From NCBI RefSeq assembly GCF_045679555.1, contig NC_092100.1, positions 29,079,106-29,143,105 on the forward strand: a stretch of DNA of 64,000 nucleotides, read 5' to 3'. Position 1 is the first letter of the stretch. The number at the start of each line of letters is the position of its first letter. The position numbers and the translations under genes are program-made. Below, one piece after another: positions 47,138-60,548 of the stretch. Source of the DNA: Salvelinus alpinus. Taxonomy: Eukaryota > Chordata > Actinopteri > Salmoniformes > Salmonidae. The notes below the pieces were generated by a model that saw nothing but the letters and a program-made list of their open reading frames with translations, had not been told where the DNA came from and did not search any database.

Positions 47138-47460
47138 CATCCCACCCTGGTATACCAGGGCGGGATCAGCCAGCGGCGGCTTCCCGCATGCGTGATTCAT
47201 TTTCAGTCTGGAAGCGGAGGGGTGAACATCTCCTGCTCTGACTGCTGCGTGAGGACTGGGCCGCCTGTGAGTGCTTTGGGACGGGGGTGGGGCCCACGGC
47301 AGCACCCGCTGCTCGTTGAGAAGAGTAAGAAGAACGTCTCCAATAACACCAGAAAAAGTCGCTAGATTTGTTGCTAGTCAATTTTTTGTGAAAATGTGTC
47401 GCTAGAGGGGTCTGAATACTCACTAAATATACCGACGAAGTCGCTAAGTTGGCAACACTG
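47138..47460 (-). mobile_element. 5' arm of the split hAT element
   Basis: The transposase is on the minus strand, so this arm is its promoter-side end. It is G+C-richer than the surroundings and ends in the terminal repeat at 47460. Confidence 0.8.
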
Positions 47461-47468
47461 CTGAGAGG

Positions 47469-49000
47469 GTGTGGTATATTGCCAATATACCTCGGGTAAG
47501 GGCTGTTCTTAAGCACGATGCATCGGAGTTGCAGGACTGATGGCAGGTTGACTTTTAAAAGATGCATCTCTCTTCTGTAAAAGGTTGCGTCAATCGAATC
47601 TGGTATCAGGATAAAATGTGATTCAGAGTCACCGAATATACTTTAAGTATTTTTATTTAACATAAGCGATAAATGGTAAATGCAATTTTCGTATATACGG
47701 GTTCACTGTATCACCACGCAGGGTAAAGCAGAGAACTGACTGAAATAGTACAGACATCTTCTTTTATACTGTGACAGATGTAGTTCCAACTTTAGAGTTG
47801 GCATGTCACAGTAGAGGCTTAGCGTGGTTTAAACTTGCTAGCCTATCGGTGGTGCCCAGGCTGGTCCCAGCCTCACAGCACACAGGATCCAGATATCCGG
47901 AAGTGTTTGTTGTGAAGTTTGAGCTGAGTTGTCGGTGGCTACACATTCCTCAGTTCCTGTTTTCTTGTTATTCAGCATTTTTCCATCTTGTCTCAACCTT
48001 CTGGTTAGCACAGTCGACACCCTAGATTAACAACAGCTTTTCTGCAGTCACGCTATGTTTTGTGATTAACATGTCCTATTTCTATAAGGCATATATTTTT
48101 GTTAAAAAGAGAACAAAACCATCCTTCACACTTCTTGATCAATTAGACCTAACTGCATTATGAAAATGGCAGAGAGCTCATAGTGAGGATGACTACTGCT
48201 CTGGACTGATGTGTGGTTTGCTTTTTTGCGCTGTAGCAGCAGCAGAGGCATCGCCCAAGTGGGTGCTACACGTTAGTTGTGGAGGAGTTTGAAGTCCAGG
48301 CTACAGAGAGACTGAGCTGAGGACGACATCCGGGCCAGCAAGCCAACCCCATCACCTGGCATCACAGGCTACAGAGGCAGAGGATAACATCAGCTCCAGC
48401 AAGCTAACTGTATCACCATCATCTGGCATCAACTGCATCACCTTTATCTGGCATCACCATCATCAAACCATCATCTAACACAGTTTAGGAGCCTGAGATT
48501 GCTGATCTACTGTTCCAGGATGATTTTTGTGAAGTCAAGCGTTTAAAATGAATGGCCTTCTGGTAAAACTATTAATGATCTTTAACTCTGCACTGTCTAA
48601 GCTCAAGTCTCTAATCAACAGAGTAAGACACTCAACTGCAACTCTATTTAATCTATCACTCAATCAATCACCCTGTCAATCTCCATCCCCGCTCACTTCC
48701 TATCTACCATCTCCCTCTTCTCAGCCACCATCATTTGCTCTCTCTCCATCTCTCTCTGTGCCATGGCTGAACCTACTGAACTTGCAGCCTCAGCAGTCTG
48801 CCCAATCAGAAGCTGAGCCCCATTTATGGCATCTCTCTGGCTTATTCCACTAAATACTTAATTTCTCAGATTTGCAGTGCTGTTTGTTCTTTTGCCCATC
48901 CATGAAAAATGGCAGAATTGATACTATAACGTTGATGTGTTTTAGGTTACCATGTATGACCAGGGAACTCTGGGCTCATGGATGGTCTATGTGTTTTAGT
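47469..49000. other. Intergenic, older repeat remnants, no gene recognised
   Basis: 47469-47540 completes the repeat broken by the hAT. The part 47580-47830, with an inverted pair GTGACA...TGTCAC around a TTCCAACTTTAGAGTTGG hairpin (47772-47813), looks like mobile-element sequence but was not classified. The frame at 48548-48853 has no domain. Confidence 0.4.
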
Positions 49001-49011
49001 TTCATGGATGG

Positions 49012-49057
49012 TGTGTGTGTGTGTGTGCTCACGTGTGTGTGTGTGTGTGTGTGTGTG
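49012..49057. repeat. Short (TG)n tract
   Basis: Interrupted TG repeat, polymorphic type. Confidence 0.85.
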
Positions 49058-49489
49058 AGGGAGGGAGTCAGTGTAATGCATAGTGTGTGTAGCCTATGTG
49101 TGAGGTGTTGCTGCCCCCTAGGCTGAACTTGCTCCCTCTACTCCCATCCCAGCAGAGACGTCAGCTAGCAGCAGGACATCCTCCCTGCAGGGGGCAGGAA
49201 GCAGGGGAATGGATGGCGGGGAAGTGATAATTTCATCCCCTTTTACCCTCCCTCTTCAGCCTACTCAGCCTACAAATATACTCCACTGAACATGGGCCAC
49301 CATCACACACTCATTCTAACGTAAAATTCAGATCCAACCTAGTTTAACATTGTGGAATGATTGGTAGTTAGTTAGTTTCCTACATTCCTACTTTCCTCCC
49401 TTGTTCAGTTTGACAAGGTTTTGTATATCTTATTAGCAGTGTGTCAGTAGCCAGAAGGTATCAGGTCTGTGAAGAAAAGGTGGTACTTA

Positions 49490-51699
49490 TGAGTGACAAT
49501 AAGAATCAGAAGGCCCCAAATTGTAGTCATGAAAACTGTTGGTTTTAATGTAAACACTACATTCGATTGGTATTCCAGCACGAACATCCCACATGAAAGA
49601 ACAACCATTCACTAAAAAGGAGGGAGAAAAAAGCAGCACAGAATAGCATTCACTGGGATAAAAATAATGGATAATAAAAAAGGAGGGGAACAAAGGAAAA
49701 ATAATGCCAAACTGGTATGTGTAATAATACACAGTATTCTTAAAAAAAATGTAAATCAAGAAGGCAGATAGGTAGGAGAGATACATCTTTCCAAATCTTT
49801 GTGTGAAGTGAGAGCTGTGCTTTTCTATGAAGACCTGGAAAGTGTTTGAGTACAATTCCCCAAAAGTAAAAGAAAGAGCTTGAATCTGTACAGCCGTGTG
49901 GACACCCCGCCAAGCAACGTGGCAGGATGTGCTCCAAAGTGGTTCTTCCAAAATAAAAATCAAATATATATATATAAGTCAGGCTAAGTAAAGACACTGT
50001 ACTGCATGGAGATCAGGCAAAAATAATCAGTACAGTTCATAAACATGGGTAAGTCAGTAAGAACAGCTCAAGAATGGATCACGGGAACCCTTGCAAACAG
50101 TTTTTTTTAAAGGGGGAGATAAAGAAATGTTCTGTAGCTACAAAGCACAAGAAATATACTTTAATAATAATACAGAATCATCATTATCATTGATATTGTA
50201 ATTATTATCATTGTCCTTTTCATTATTGTTTTTATTGTCATAATCATACTTTTTGTAGATTTTTTCTTGAATAATTCTACATTGTAAAGATCCCAAGGAT
50301 CTACAGATTTCTACCAAGAACACAGCCCAATGACCCTTGACCTCAAATCTCCACATCACTGGTCAGCACGGCTGTTGGTTCGCCTCCCTAACTCCCTCCC
50401 TCGGCCCTTCCCAGTCCATAAGATGGTTGTCTCTTTATGATGCTGTTGTCTTTCGATTTTTTTCTTCTTCAGTTTTTCAATTTTCTTTGACTTTTGTGTT
50501 GGATAAAAAATAAAAAATCTCAACATTTTCTATGTGAAGCGTTTAACTGTCTCTTTATACAAAGGCTGAAGGGTCGGTCATGCTATCTGTGTCAGGAGGA
50601 GTGACGGGACACCACTACCAAGCAAGTGGACTGCCCAAAACAAAACCATGGGGGCGCTAGAAAAAAAATAAGGATGATAAAGTAGAAGAATAAAGTACAA
50701 GGTGGTGGTGAGTACAAGGTGTGTGGTGAGTACAAGGTGTGTGGTGAGTACAAGGTGTGTGGTGAGTACAAGGTGTGTGGTGAGTGTGGGACAGACGATA
50801 AATAAATAAATGAATCAATGATAATAAAAAAAGTAGAAGTTCCTTACATGATAGTGTTAATAGGTATTCATTACAGTAACAAAGTGTTCCTAGGACCATC
50901 TCCAAACCTGTCATTTTCAGGGGGTTGGCAGCTTTCAGAAATCTGATTGGTTTAGAGGCTTGGGGTCACGTGCTGTGACTCACTGCTCCAAAATCCACAA
51001 AGCCAATGGCAAAGGCCCACCGGAGTGACAGGAAGGGATTGGATAAAAAAAAGGGAAAAAAAGAACAATCTTATAGGACGCATCAATCCTGGGTGCTTCT
51101 GTTGATCTCAACGATCAAATAGCTGAACAGAACTTCTAGGATTACCATGAAAACCAAGTCTGGTACATAAGAAAGTAAAGAGGACAGAAACACACAAACA
51201 CATCAGCTTGTTTCAACTGATCTTGACTGTGGTACTCATGACTATCATACCTGTCATAGCCATTGTTAGAGCAAGAAATGTTTTTTAGCGTCATTACATC
51301 ATTACTACAGTAACGTACTCAGGCAAACGTGTACAGGTCAGCCAATGGACTGATATTCATGTAATAAATATACATATGATAAACAAACATACAAAAATGA
51401 CAAAAATAAAGACATTATGTAAAATAAGTGAGGGTTGTTTTGTTAAAAACAAAAAGACACAGTTGGGAAGTGGAGAAAACAAACATTAAACAAGTTCTCA
51501 ACTTTGTTCTAAAACTTTAAAAGCTGGGTTTCTATAAGAAATCAGTTCTGTTGGCAGCTCTTTGAAGTCAAACTAAAAACATTATATATATATATTGATA
51601 TATACGTATGCCTATTTTAAAACAATCATTATTATTATTTACCAAGTTGCATTTTCAATTAGAATCATTTCCAGAGGAGAGGCGAGGGGCGGTCAGGGC
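49490..51699 (-). other. Probable gnao1 isoform-A 3' UTR and downstream region
   Basis: The sequence directly after the exon 8A stop codon on the minus strand is AT-rich and free of recognisable mobile elements, as expected for a long 3' UTR. It includes an 18-bp repeat (GTGAGTACAAGGTGTGTG, about five copies, 50695-50785). Several AATAAA candidates exist on the minus strand (e.g. near 50230), so the poly(A) site cannot be fixed. Confidence 0.45.
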
Positions 51700-52512
<813 letters not shown>

Positions 52513-52666
52513 CTGTATACTCAGGGAAACAGATACTCAAGGCAGATTTCTTGATCTTTTCGGCAAACAGATCTTTCTTGTTGAGGAAGAGAATGATGGA
52601 AGTGTCAATGAAGAATTTGTTGTTACAGATGGAATCGAACAGCATAAGAGACTCGTGCATGCGATT
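52513..52666 (-). CDS. gnao1: gnao1 exon 7A (alpha-o1)
   Basis: 154 nt (51 codons plus one base), beginning [16 protein letters not shown] and ending ICFPEYTG. It contains the G4 guanine-specificity motif NKKD within [15 protein letters not shown]. The acceptor is CTCCACTGCAG above 52666 and the donor is GTAAGA. FFIDTS and DLFAEK mark it as the alpha-o1 (A) type, in contrast to WFTDTS and DIFEQK in exon 7B. G-alpha-o is the major brain heterotrimeric G-protein alpha subunit, inhibiting calcium channels and adenylyl cyclase downstream of Gi/o-coupled receptors. Confidence 0.96.
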
Positions 52667-53185
52667 CTGCAGTGGAGAGAAAAGGAGGATAGAAGCAGAG
52701 GGAGGAGGAAGAGAGAGCAAGGATGAGGAAGAGAGGGAGGGAGGGAGGGAGAAACAGAGAACGTGGAAAGGTTAGCCTCAGAGCAATAAAAACCAAGCAG
52801 GAATAGTTGAACCAAGCTTCATGACTTGAGGACAGTAAGCCGACAGTAGAGAGTGAGCATCGCAAAGCACCCAGACAGGATAGAGACTGCTACGTAGGAG
52901 AAGAATGGGTCTATCATGTGACTGAGTTGAACCAATCAGAATAATTGAGCTCTGCGATAAAGAACATGGAATAGTTAGAATCAGAATGAGGCATAATGAG
53001 AGGCAGCTGGCAGCTGCTGCTTTGGTCAGTGGATGTGTGTCTGACAATGATCCTGTTGACAGACAGGGGGCAGGAGAGAGAAAGAGACCAGACCACTTAT
53101 CCATTCACTGCCATATTATCAAGATTCATAAAGAGAGAGATAAAGGCAGAGGATGGAGAGAAATAGTTAAATATTGTGTTTCTGT
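52667..53185 (-). other. gnao1 intron between exons 8B and 7A, distal part
   Basis: GA-rich near 52670-52755 (pyrimidine-rich on the coding strand, close to the exon 7A acceptor). No coding sequence. Confidence 0.7.
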
Positions 53186-53189
53186 AAGT

Positions 53190-53770
53190 GTGCATGGTGT
53201 GTTACTGAATGAGGCATTGTGTGTTAGTGTAAAGTGTGTGTTACTGAATGAGGCATTGTGTGTTAGTGTAAAGTGTGAGTTACTGAATGAGGCATTGTGT
53301 GTTAGTGTAAAGTGTAAAGTGTGTGTTACTGAATGAGGCATTGTGTGTTAGTGTAAAGTGTGAGTTACTGAATGAGGCATTGTGTGTTAGTGTAAAGTGT
53401 GTGTTACTGAATGAGGCATTGTGTGTTAGTGTAAAGTGTGTGTTACTGAATGAGGCATTGTGTGTTAGTGTAAAGTGTGTGTTACTGAATGAGGCATTGT
53501 GTGTTAGTGTAAAGTGTGAGTTACTGAATGAGGCATTGTGTGTTAGTGTAACGTGTGAGTTACTGAATGAGGCATTGTGTGTTAGTGTAAAGTGTGTGTT
53601 ACTGAATGAGGCATTGTGTGTTAGTGTAAAGTGTGAGTTACTGAATGAGGCATTGTGTGTTAGTGTAAAGTGTGAGTTACTGAATGAGGAATTGTGTGTT
53701 AGTGTAAAGTGTGTGTTACTGAATGAGGCATTGTGTGTTAGTGTAAAGTGTGTGTTACTGAATGAGTGTG
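53190..53770. repeat. 39-bp minisatellite in gnao1 intron
   Basis: About 14-15 copies of a 39-bp unit (GTGTTACTGAATGAGGCATT followed by GTGTGTTAGTGTAAAGT). Minor variants are GAGTTACTG and AACGTG, and one copy carries an extra GTGTAAA. Since 39 is 13 codons, the plus strand shows a long artefactual frame. Confidence 0.96.
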
Positions 53771-55074
53771 CTGTGCAAAGGACAGTAGTTCAGTAGCATT
53801 CCCATCGGACAAGAGAAAACAGAGAGCGAGAGAGTTTTTTAAATGATTTATTTCACTTCTGTTAATTATCTATTTCACGTAAACATATATTTCCCAAGCC
53901 AATAAAGCACTTTGAATCGAATAGAAAGAAAGAAAGAAAGGAGAGACAGATAGAGACAGGAAGAGCAAAACATTCCCTGCACGGTGCATACACAAACTTG
54001 ATCAGAGAGAGAGAGCGAGCGAGAGGGGAAGGTAGGGTCAGACACATAGTTTCATGTGGTGCTTTATTATTTCCTTCATATAAACACACCCTTCAATAAA
54101 TAATCACAACAACGAAAGAAGCGAATGAGCAAACAATAATTACAGCAGTGAGACACAAACAACACCTACTAGAAAACAGGTACTTCAATCATACCATGAC
54201 GTACTGTACTGTCAGCATCCTAGTGCTGCTTGTGGGTGGTGTAAATTGAATTTCTTCATGAGTTTGTGGTAAGCTCCAGAGAATAGTTTCCAATATATTC
54301 CTCCCATGCTGATGCAGAGGCAGTCTTTGTGTAACACAAGGTGAAATGCATTCAGGGAAAGTCGAAGGAGGATTTAAGAATTCTGCTTTTCAAAGTTCTA
54401 TTGTGCCGACTGTTTTATTATTTATGGCTGCAGTCGAAATACTGGTATGTTTTGCCTGCTGTGATAGGGAGCTCTTCTGTGTGTGTGTGTGTGTGAGGAT
54501 TGGGACTCACAAACTGGGGACTCGGAGAGGCTGACACCCAATCAACTGTACTACAGCTAGGTACCTACGGTACATGAACCATCTCAGCCTTCACCAAGGC
54601 TAATCTCTATTACATCAGGGGAATCCACTATTGTACATGATATTCACTACTATTTCTCTTTCTCTCTCTCTTGGTACCCACTAGACCTGAGATCCAGTTT
54701 ACTCAGGGCAACATATTGTACCTCCCATCTGTTTCTCTCCAGCAGACAGACACACATACGAATCTGTCTCTTTACCTTGGCCCTAAGACTTCATTATCCA
54801 TCAGTCTCACTACTGTGGACATAAACTCTATTACCCAGCGTTCTCTCTGCCCTGGACATAGGCTTTATTTGCCATCAGTCAGGTTTAAGGCAAGGCTATA
54901 AGATGAGCAGAGACAGACTGTCTGGGTGGGTGCTCTGGGACTTACACATGCCCTCCAGAATCTGAATCTGATGGCTTCTGTCTTAGTTTAGTCTCTGGTA
55001 AAGAAGAGATTATAACTCCAGCTGGGAATCTGAGAGCTTGCTGACAGCGCAGCACAGACATGCTTCTCATCAAT
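53771..55074. other. gnao1 intron, no further gene recognised
   Basis: A short GAAA repeat (53925-53940), a short TG tract (54477-54495) and otherwise unremarkable sequence. Confidence 0.6.
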
Positions 55075-55647
55075 GAGTACGGTTACATCTACACAATAAT
55101 TCCATTATCGTGGATAGTCAGATTCATATAATAGTTTGATTAAAATGTTTAAATGCTTTGCAAGAAGAACGATTTCCCTAATAATCCTGTTTACATGGAC
55201 ACATCTGAAATCAGGCTACCTGATGGCACTCTGATAAATGTAGAAAACCGCCAATCAAAATAAACGTTCTACCACAGTGACCATGTCATTTTTGGGAAAC
55301 ATATTTTATTCTGATTTCAGTCATAAAAAGTTTGCATTTGAAAACTACTTCTAAGGCGCATACATTCAGTTGTTCTGCTCACTTCATTCGCGGAAGAGGG
55401 AGGCTCGCTCGGCAGGTGCTAGAACATGCACAGATCAAATACACAGCTGGAGCGCCGATTAAGATGTTTACATGTCCTAATAATTCGAAAGATTGCTCAG
55501 AAAACCAGGTGTTTTAATCAGCATATGCCTACTTCGATTTTGACCTGACACCGATTAAGATAAGGTGTTTACATGACTATTGCAAAATCTGCCTACTGCC
55601 ATAATCAGTTTAATATCTAATTATTACTGTGCATGTAAACATACTCA
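55075..55647. mobile_element. Non-autonomous inverted-repeat element
   Basis: The left end GAGTACGGTTACATCTACAC and the right end GTGCATGTAAACATACTC are inverted, imperfect copies over roughly 28 bp. The interior repeats TGTTTACATG motifs and lacks a frame. It resembles a known type of dispersed fish repeat. Target duplication is unclear (AAT on both sides), so the superfamily is not assigned. Confidence 0.6.
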
Positions 55648-57985
55648 ATGACTGTATATATGAATGGACAAAGCCATTGATCATGTGACACCATTAATTA
55701 AGATGGCATCTCATGGAGATATGACATGCGTAGTTTGAGCTACTCCAGGAAGTGACATTGCAGGATAGCTCAGTGTTGCCCCCTCTCACTAAGTAGAAGG
55801 TTGACCGTGGTACTGCAGGCTGCAAATAGCAACTAAATTATACTTATAACTTGTTCTGTGTGCGATTGTAAAATAATCGGTTCAAGGACATACATCTGGT
55901 GTATTAGAAGCAATTATTGGTACCAAGATTGTCTTAAAAAATATATGTTTCTTTACATGAAGATTCACCACAAAGTACCATGGTCGGCCTTGAACTTCTG
56001 TGGCTTCAATGAGAGGGGGCAGTCATTCTCCATTGCTTCTTATTGTTCATAAAATGTCAAATGTAGCACATGAACACTGTCTCAACAGATTTGGCACAGA
56101 ATGAGAACTTGTCTGCTCATGACAATTTAGAGTTCATGTCCTGTTGTGGAGAACTAACTGGCCTGAGGGTTGGCACAGCCTTTGCCTCCCGTGTCCTGTG
56201 CATCTACCGAAGCAACACACAGTATCTTACTGCAATGACATTTTAGTGTACAGCAGTACAGTCAACAAATATTTTACAGAGCCCCTAGAATCACTGCAGT
56301 GACTAGAGTATCAGAGTCTCCTGACACACGAGGCTGCACCTACCAGCTAAGGCAGGCGTGGTGCTGAGAACGATCATCATGGTAACATCTTCCCTACCCC
56401 CACTCACCCGGCACCTACATGGGTGTGATGCTGTGAGGCAGACAAATTAGTACTTTCTAAGAGATGGAGATTCCTACAGCCATGACAAGAAACGAGTACA
56501 GGTTTTTGTACAGCTAAACGAGGAGGGTGGTATCAGACCACCCCCCGATTTAGGAAGCGGCATATTATTTGGCAAGAAACCAAGAAGTTTTGACCCTTCT
56601 TAGAGTGGTTTGGCATTATTTGGCAGAAGAACAGGGGAGGGTGTTGTGACATTTGGTGTCCTCCCTGAGGGTCTGTGTAATGAGGAATGGAACAGCTGTT
56701 TCCTGGATAATTAATCCACAGATACCTAATCTTCTCTCTTACAGTATACCACAAACAGATACTACCTTATCTGCTCTAACACACACATTAGAAACTCCCT
56801 GCTCCTTAGCCTATTGACTCTCCCATTAAATATGGCATTGGCACCAGTAAGATAAAATAGCTACTGACATAGCCAGGCCAATCACCATAAGGTAAACAAC
56901 TCCAAGTGCTTGATTGAGACTGCTGAGGCACCTAAACTGCAACAGGAAATTCTAGACTAAATATGACAGTTGAATATTTCTACATCTCTAACTATCAGCT
57001 CTAACTCAACTTCAGGCAGTGACTACGTTGATTGTCACTCCTACCAATTTGCATTATAAATGGTCTCCGTTTCTTAACCAATTACACTGTTTAGTAAAAA
57101 TGTACCCTTCAGTAAGGCCACTGCAGTGTAAATTAAATATTTGGTTGTACTTTCAAACCTTACACATTTTAAACCCAATCATTGAATCTCACAAAACTTG
57201 TAGTGACAACAAAAAAAAGCCTTCCAAGACTAAAATCTCAGAACCTACATGACATACTGTATAAGCAGAACAGAAGAAAAAAAATCCACCCAAAAATTCA
57301 CATTATTTATACAGTACCATCTTCCATTAGCCGCAAACAAATCCCCAACTCATCAACTCCGATTCCAACTTTAAAAGTGTTTCACAAAACCGTCCAGGCA
57401 CAAATTCCTTTCATATCAGATGACTATTACTCAATAAGCAAAATGCCAAATTACAATAGATACTTTGTTGGTAAAGATGAGCAGTTTTCCTTGTAACCTG
57501 TAGATGATAGTTTATCTCTGGTGGTGACCCAATGCCACTTACACACGGTTACACAACAGCAATAACTGCCTTAGTGTTTTAGTAAAACAGCATATCTTCT
57601 GAAATAACCTACCGCTAACATGACTTTGCTACAAATGTATCAAATGCATGTCTATAATATCTGCATTCTTTCTTTGGGAAATGTGATTCACCATGGATGT
57701 CCAGATTGTCTTGAACAGTTTTGCAGGTGAGTGATTGTCAAAATGTATATTCTTTATGACACTAAACTAATTGTTCCAGTCAAGGATTATCTCTCTTTCC
57801 TGTATTCACTTCGACTAATGGTGTTCAATGCTTGAGGCAAAAAAAACAGCTGTCTCTCTTTATGCAACGGAATTAAAATGTCTTAATATTGAACAAATCT
57901 AAAAGGTGAATTAATTTGATATGTGGGTGAGGGAAAAGTGGAGGAGAAGGGTCAATCCAGGGACACATTGGGTCTATCCTCTGGG
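55648..57985. other. gnao1 intron and probable isoform-B 3' UTR
   Basis: The part next to 57986 should be the 3' UTR of the alpha-o2 transcript if that form ends here. No mobile element or exon recognised. Confidence 0.45.
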
Positions 57986-58173
57986 TTAATACAGGCCACA
58001 ACCACGCAGGTTGTTGGCGATGATGACGTCGGTGACAGCGTCAAACACAAACTGGATGTTGTTGGTGTCGGTGGCACAGGTGACGTGAGCATACACTTCC
58101 TTGTGGAGGGACTTGTTCCTGCTCTCGTACTGAGACTGAATGTGGGCCACTGCCTCTATGAAGGTGTCCGCGC
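57986..58173 (-). CDS. gnao1: gnao1 exon 8B (last exon, alpha-o2)
   Basis: 188 nt including TAA (57988-57986). It encodes [19 protein letters not shown] and the conserved end from [19 protein letters not shown] to NNLRGCGLY. The acceptor is CTTTTTGCAG above 58173. [10 protein letters not shown] and the FVFDAVTDV core mark it as the alpha-o2 (B) version. The ADP-ribosylation cysteine near the C-terminus is kept. Confidence 0.95.
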
Positions 58174-58702
58174 CTGCAAAAAGGTTTGAAAGGGCAAGAG
58201 AAAGAAGAAATGGAGAAAATATATTTACAGGACCAGAGAGAGGCAGGATGTGGAAAGAAGGTGGGGTGAATAAAATAAAAGATAAATAGAAAGAGGAAGA
58301 TAAAAGTGGAAGAAAAGCAGACAAAACAAAAGAAGGATATGAGGACAAGAAAAACTGAAGAATGGATAAAAAAATATATAGTTTTTTCAAATATTTCACA
58401 CCTAATGTAAAACCTAATGTCTTTCTAAGTGGCTGGATTATCGTGTAACTGCGGAGGGAGGCCTTGGTTTACACAGAGAGTACAGCATGCCAGACATACT
58501 CCTTGGCTGCTCTGCACTATAAGTCCTAAGATGATAACATGGAGTCATGCCAGGTAAGGGATGAGTAACTGTTCTGAGCTTCAAGCCTTTCTACACATTA
58601 TCCCTCCCTCCCACACTAGCCCTTCTTCTAGTTGTCCCTCCTGCTGCTACTACATCCCTCTCTTTTCTCCTAGCTCAGCAGCCTCCACTCTTCATCAATT
58701 AC
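58174..58702 (-). other. gnao1 intron between exons 7B and 8B
   Basis: 529 nt; donor GTAATT, acceptor TTTGCAG. Purine-rich on the plus strand at 58190-58340. No other feature. Confidence 0.9.
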
Positions 58703-58856
58703 CTGTGTACTCCGAGAAGCAGATACTAAGGGGAGATTTCTTAATTTTCTGCTCGAATATGTCCTTCTTGTTGAGAAATAGAATGATGGAGGTGTCTGTG
58801 AACCATTTGTTGTTACAGATGCTGTCGAACAGCTTCATAGACTCATGCATGCGGTT
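58703..58856 (-). CDS. gnao1: gnao1 exon 7B (alpha-o2)
   Basis: 154 nt, same phase and length as exon 7A. It starts [18 protein letters not shown] and ends ICFSEYTG. The G4 motif NKKD sits in [15 protein letters not shown]. The acceptor is CTACCCACAG above 58856. With exon 8B it makes residues 242-354 of alpha-o2. In the gene, pairs B and A are alternatives spliced to a common exon 6, which is not found up to 64000. The CA microsatellite at 58921 begins only about 65 bases upstream of the acceptor. Confidence 0.95.
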
Positions 58857-58919
58857 CTGTGGGTAGAGAAAACAACATGTCAGTCAGTCTGCTGTGTGGC
58901 TCTCTTTCTAACTATGTCT

Positions 58920-59053
<134 letters not shown>

Positions 59054-59282
59054 AAGAGAAGAATCAAGTGAAGACAGGAAACTACAAAGCAGAACAGAAA
59101 CTAAACTGTAGATGCCCTTTCCAGGAGTTTCCCGTAAGAGCCCAGAACATTCTAAAATACAGTGTCTACATTATTTCATTATCATGATCCTGTTTGCCAC
59201 AGTGTCATGGCAATATGTTAAATATGACAAGTACGCAGCATCCTTGGAGGTTAGCCAAGTTCATGCACAATGTTATTAGGTA

Positions 59283-59988
59283 GGTCGTTCCACGAAAATA
59301 GTGCCTTTTGCGTCCCTTTAATATTTTAAGTAGAAATTGTGCACCAATATTGAATTTTAAAAGGCTATATATATTAAATTAAGTGCCCTTTAATATAGAC
59401 CACATGGAGAATTCAATAAATCAGATTTTGTTAATAAGAATAAAGGCTTGCTAAAGTGCCAAAATTTAACATTTTGACATGTCCCTCCGTCAACCCTGTG
59501 TCACTTCTAAGATTTTAACCCACTTCATCCTAAAATAAGTCAACATCACCCTACTTATTGTGTTGCTTTGAAAAAGTAATTTCTAAAGATGATAATTTAT
59601 TTAATGTGATTAGTGATTATTTTACGTCTGTCCCTCATTTTAAGGCCAACCCTGTTACGTGAACTGAACTCTCGTTTTAATATGGTGAAACTATTCCTTT
59701 TTAAATATATTATTTTAAAGAAACACTGAACATCTGATAGTCAAATCATAGTTTAAAAGCAGGTGAGCTGGTTCTACTCTTTTTGCCCATTTTCTGGTGT
59801 TTTGTTGTGGGAAACTGTGCGGGTCAAGCATAAAACGTCAACCCTGTTACCCATAGATAGACAGGATAGAAAAGTTTTACAAATAAAACATGTTTGTGAA
59901 GCTTGCATTCAAGTAAATTAAGTGAAATCAAAAGTTTGTTTTGATTAAGTTACACTTCTCAAAAGACACCGAATTGGTGGAACGACCC
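59283..59988. mobile_element. Non-autonomous DNA transposon
   Basis: It begins GGTCGTTCCAC and ends GTGGAACGACCC, with a 5-bp duplication AGGTA on both sides (59278-59282, 59989-59993). The AT-rich 706-bp interior has no frame. The repeated interior string CAACCCTGT(T/G) occurs three times. Superfamily unassigned. Confidence 0.75.
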
Positions 59989-60224
59989 AGGTAGCCTAAG
60001 TCTAGGACAAACTCTGTATGCTTCTCTCTAGAACAGAGATGGGAAGGCATGCAAATACATTTCTAGGTATTTTATGTTATTTCACCATTGTGTTTGCCTG
60101 TTTAAATGTTAATTCAGAGTTGAAAGCAGACACTCTCTGATGTGAGTGAATTTTTGCCTTGTTCTCAATCACAGTGGAAAAGACAGAGAACACAGTCATG
60201 ACACCTCCTTCACAGCCAATTACA

Positions 60225-60375
60225 ATCCAATTAGAGCACCAGAGAGGGCTCGCACAGCCAATCAGATCAAGAGCAGAGGAAAGCCCTGAGACAGCCAATC
60301 AGATTAAATAGAGCAGAGGAAAGCCCTGAGAGAGCCAATCAGATTAAATAGAGCAGAGGAAATCACTGAAAGAGA
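60225..60375. repeat. Short tandem duplication, AGCCAATCAGATTAAATAGA type
   Basis: Two and a half imperfect copies of about 45 bp, each with CCAATCAGAT and GAGCAGAGGAAAGCCCTGAG, in the gnao1 intron. Confidence 0.75.
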
Positions 60376-60548
60376 CAATTACAGAACAATCCAAAAGAGT
60401 ACATAAGATAAGTCAGAGACTGGAGTTCTTGTAGAAAATATAAGACAAAGAAAGAGAGGAGATACATGTATCTCATGAGGTGAATCAGCATCTGATAAGT
60501 AAAACTTTGAGAACAAGGCAACACATACATAAAACAGTGTCATATATA

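Larger units (their letters stand above)
37846..47460 (-). mobile_element. hAT transposon split by an endogenous retrovirus
   Basis: The ends are CAATGTTGCCAACT (left) and AGTTGGCAACACTG (right), inverted repeats with one mismatch, flanked by a perfect 8-bp duplication CTGAGAGG (37838-37845 and 47461-47468). Without the inserted retrovirus (39013-47137, plus one CATC copy) the hAT is only about 1.5 kb: 37846-39012 plus 47138-47460. It holds a partial transposase on the minus strand and was therefore already internally deleted. Confidence 0.9.

Noticed and set aside
48548..48853. 101-codon frame, possible small protein
   Set aside because: Low-complexity Ser/Pro-rich sequence with no homology I recognise; length is within chance expectation.
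53126..53796. Frame of LLNEALCVSVK repeats
   Set aside because: The 39-bp minisatellite is a multiple of three, so it stays open by arithmetic; it lies in a gnao1 intron on the opposite strand.
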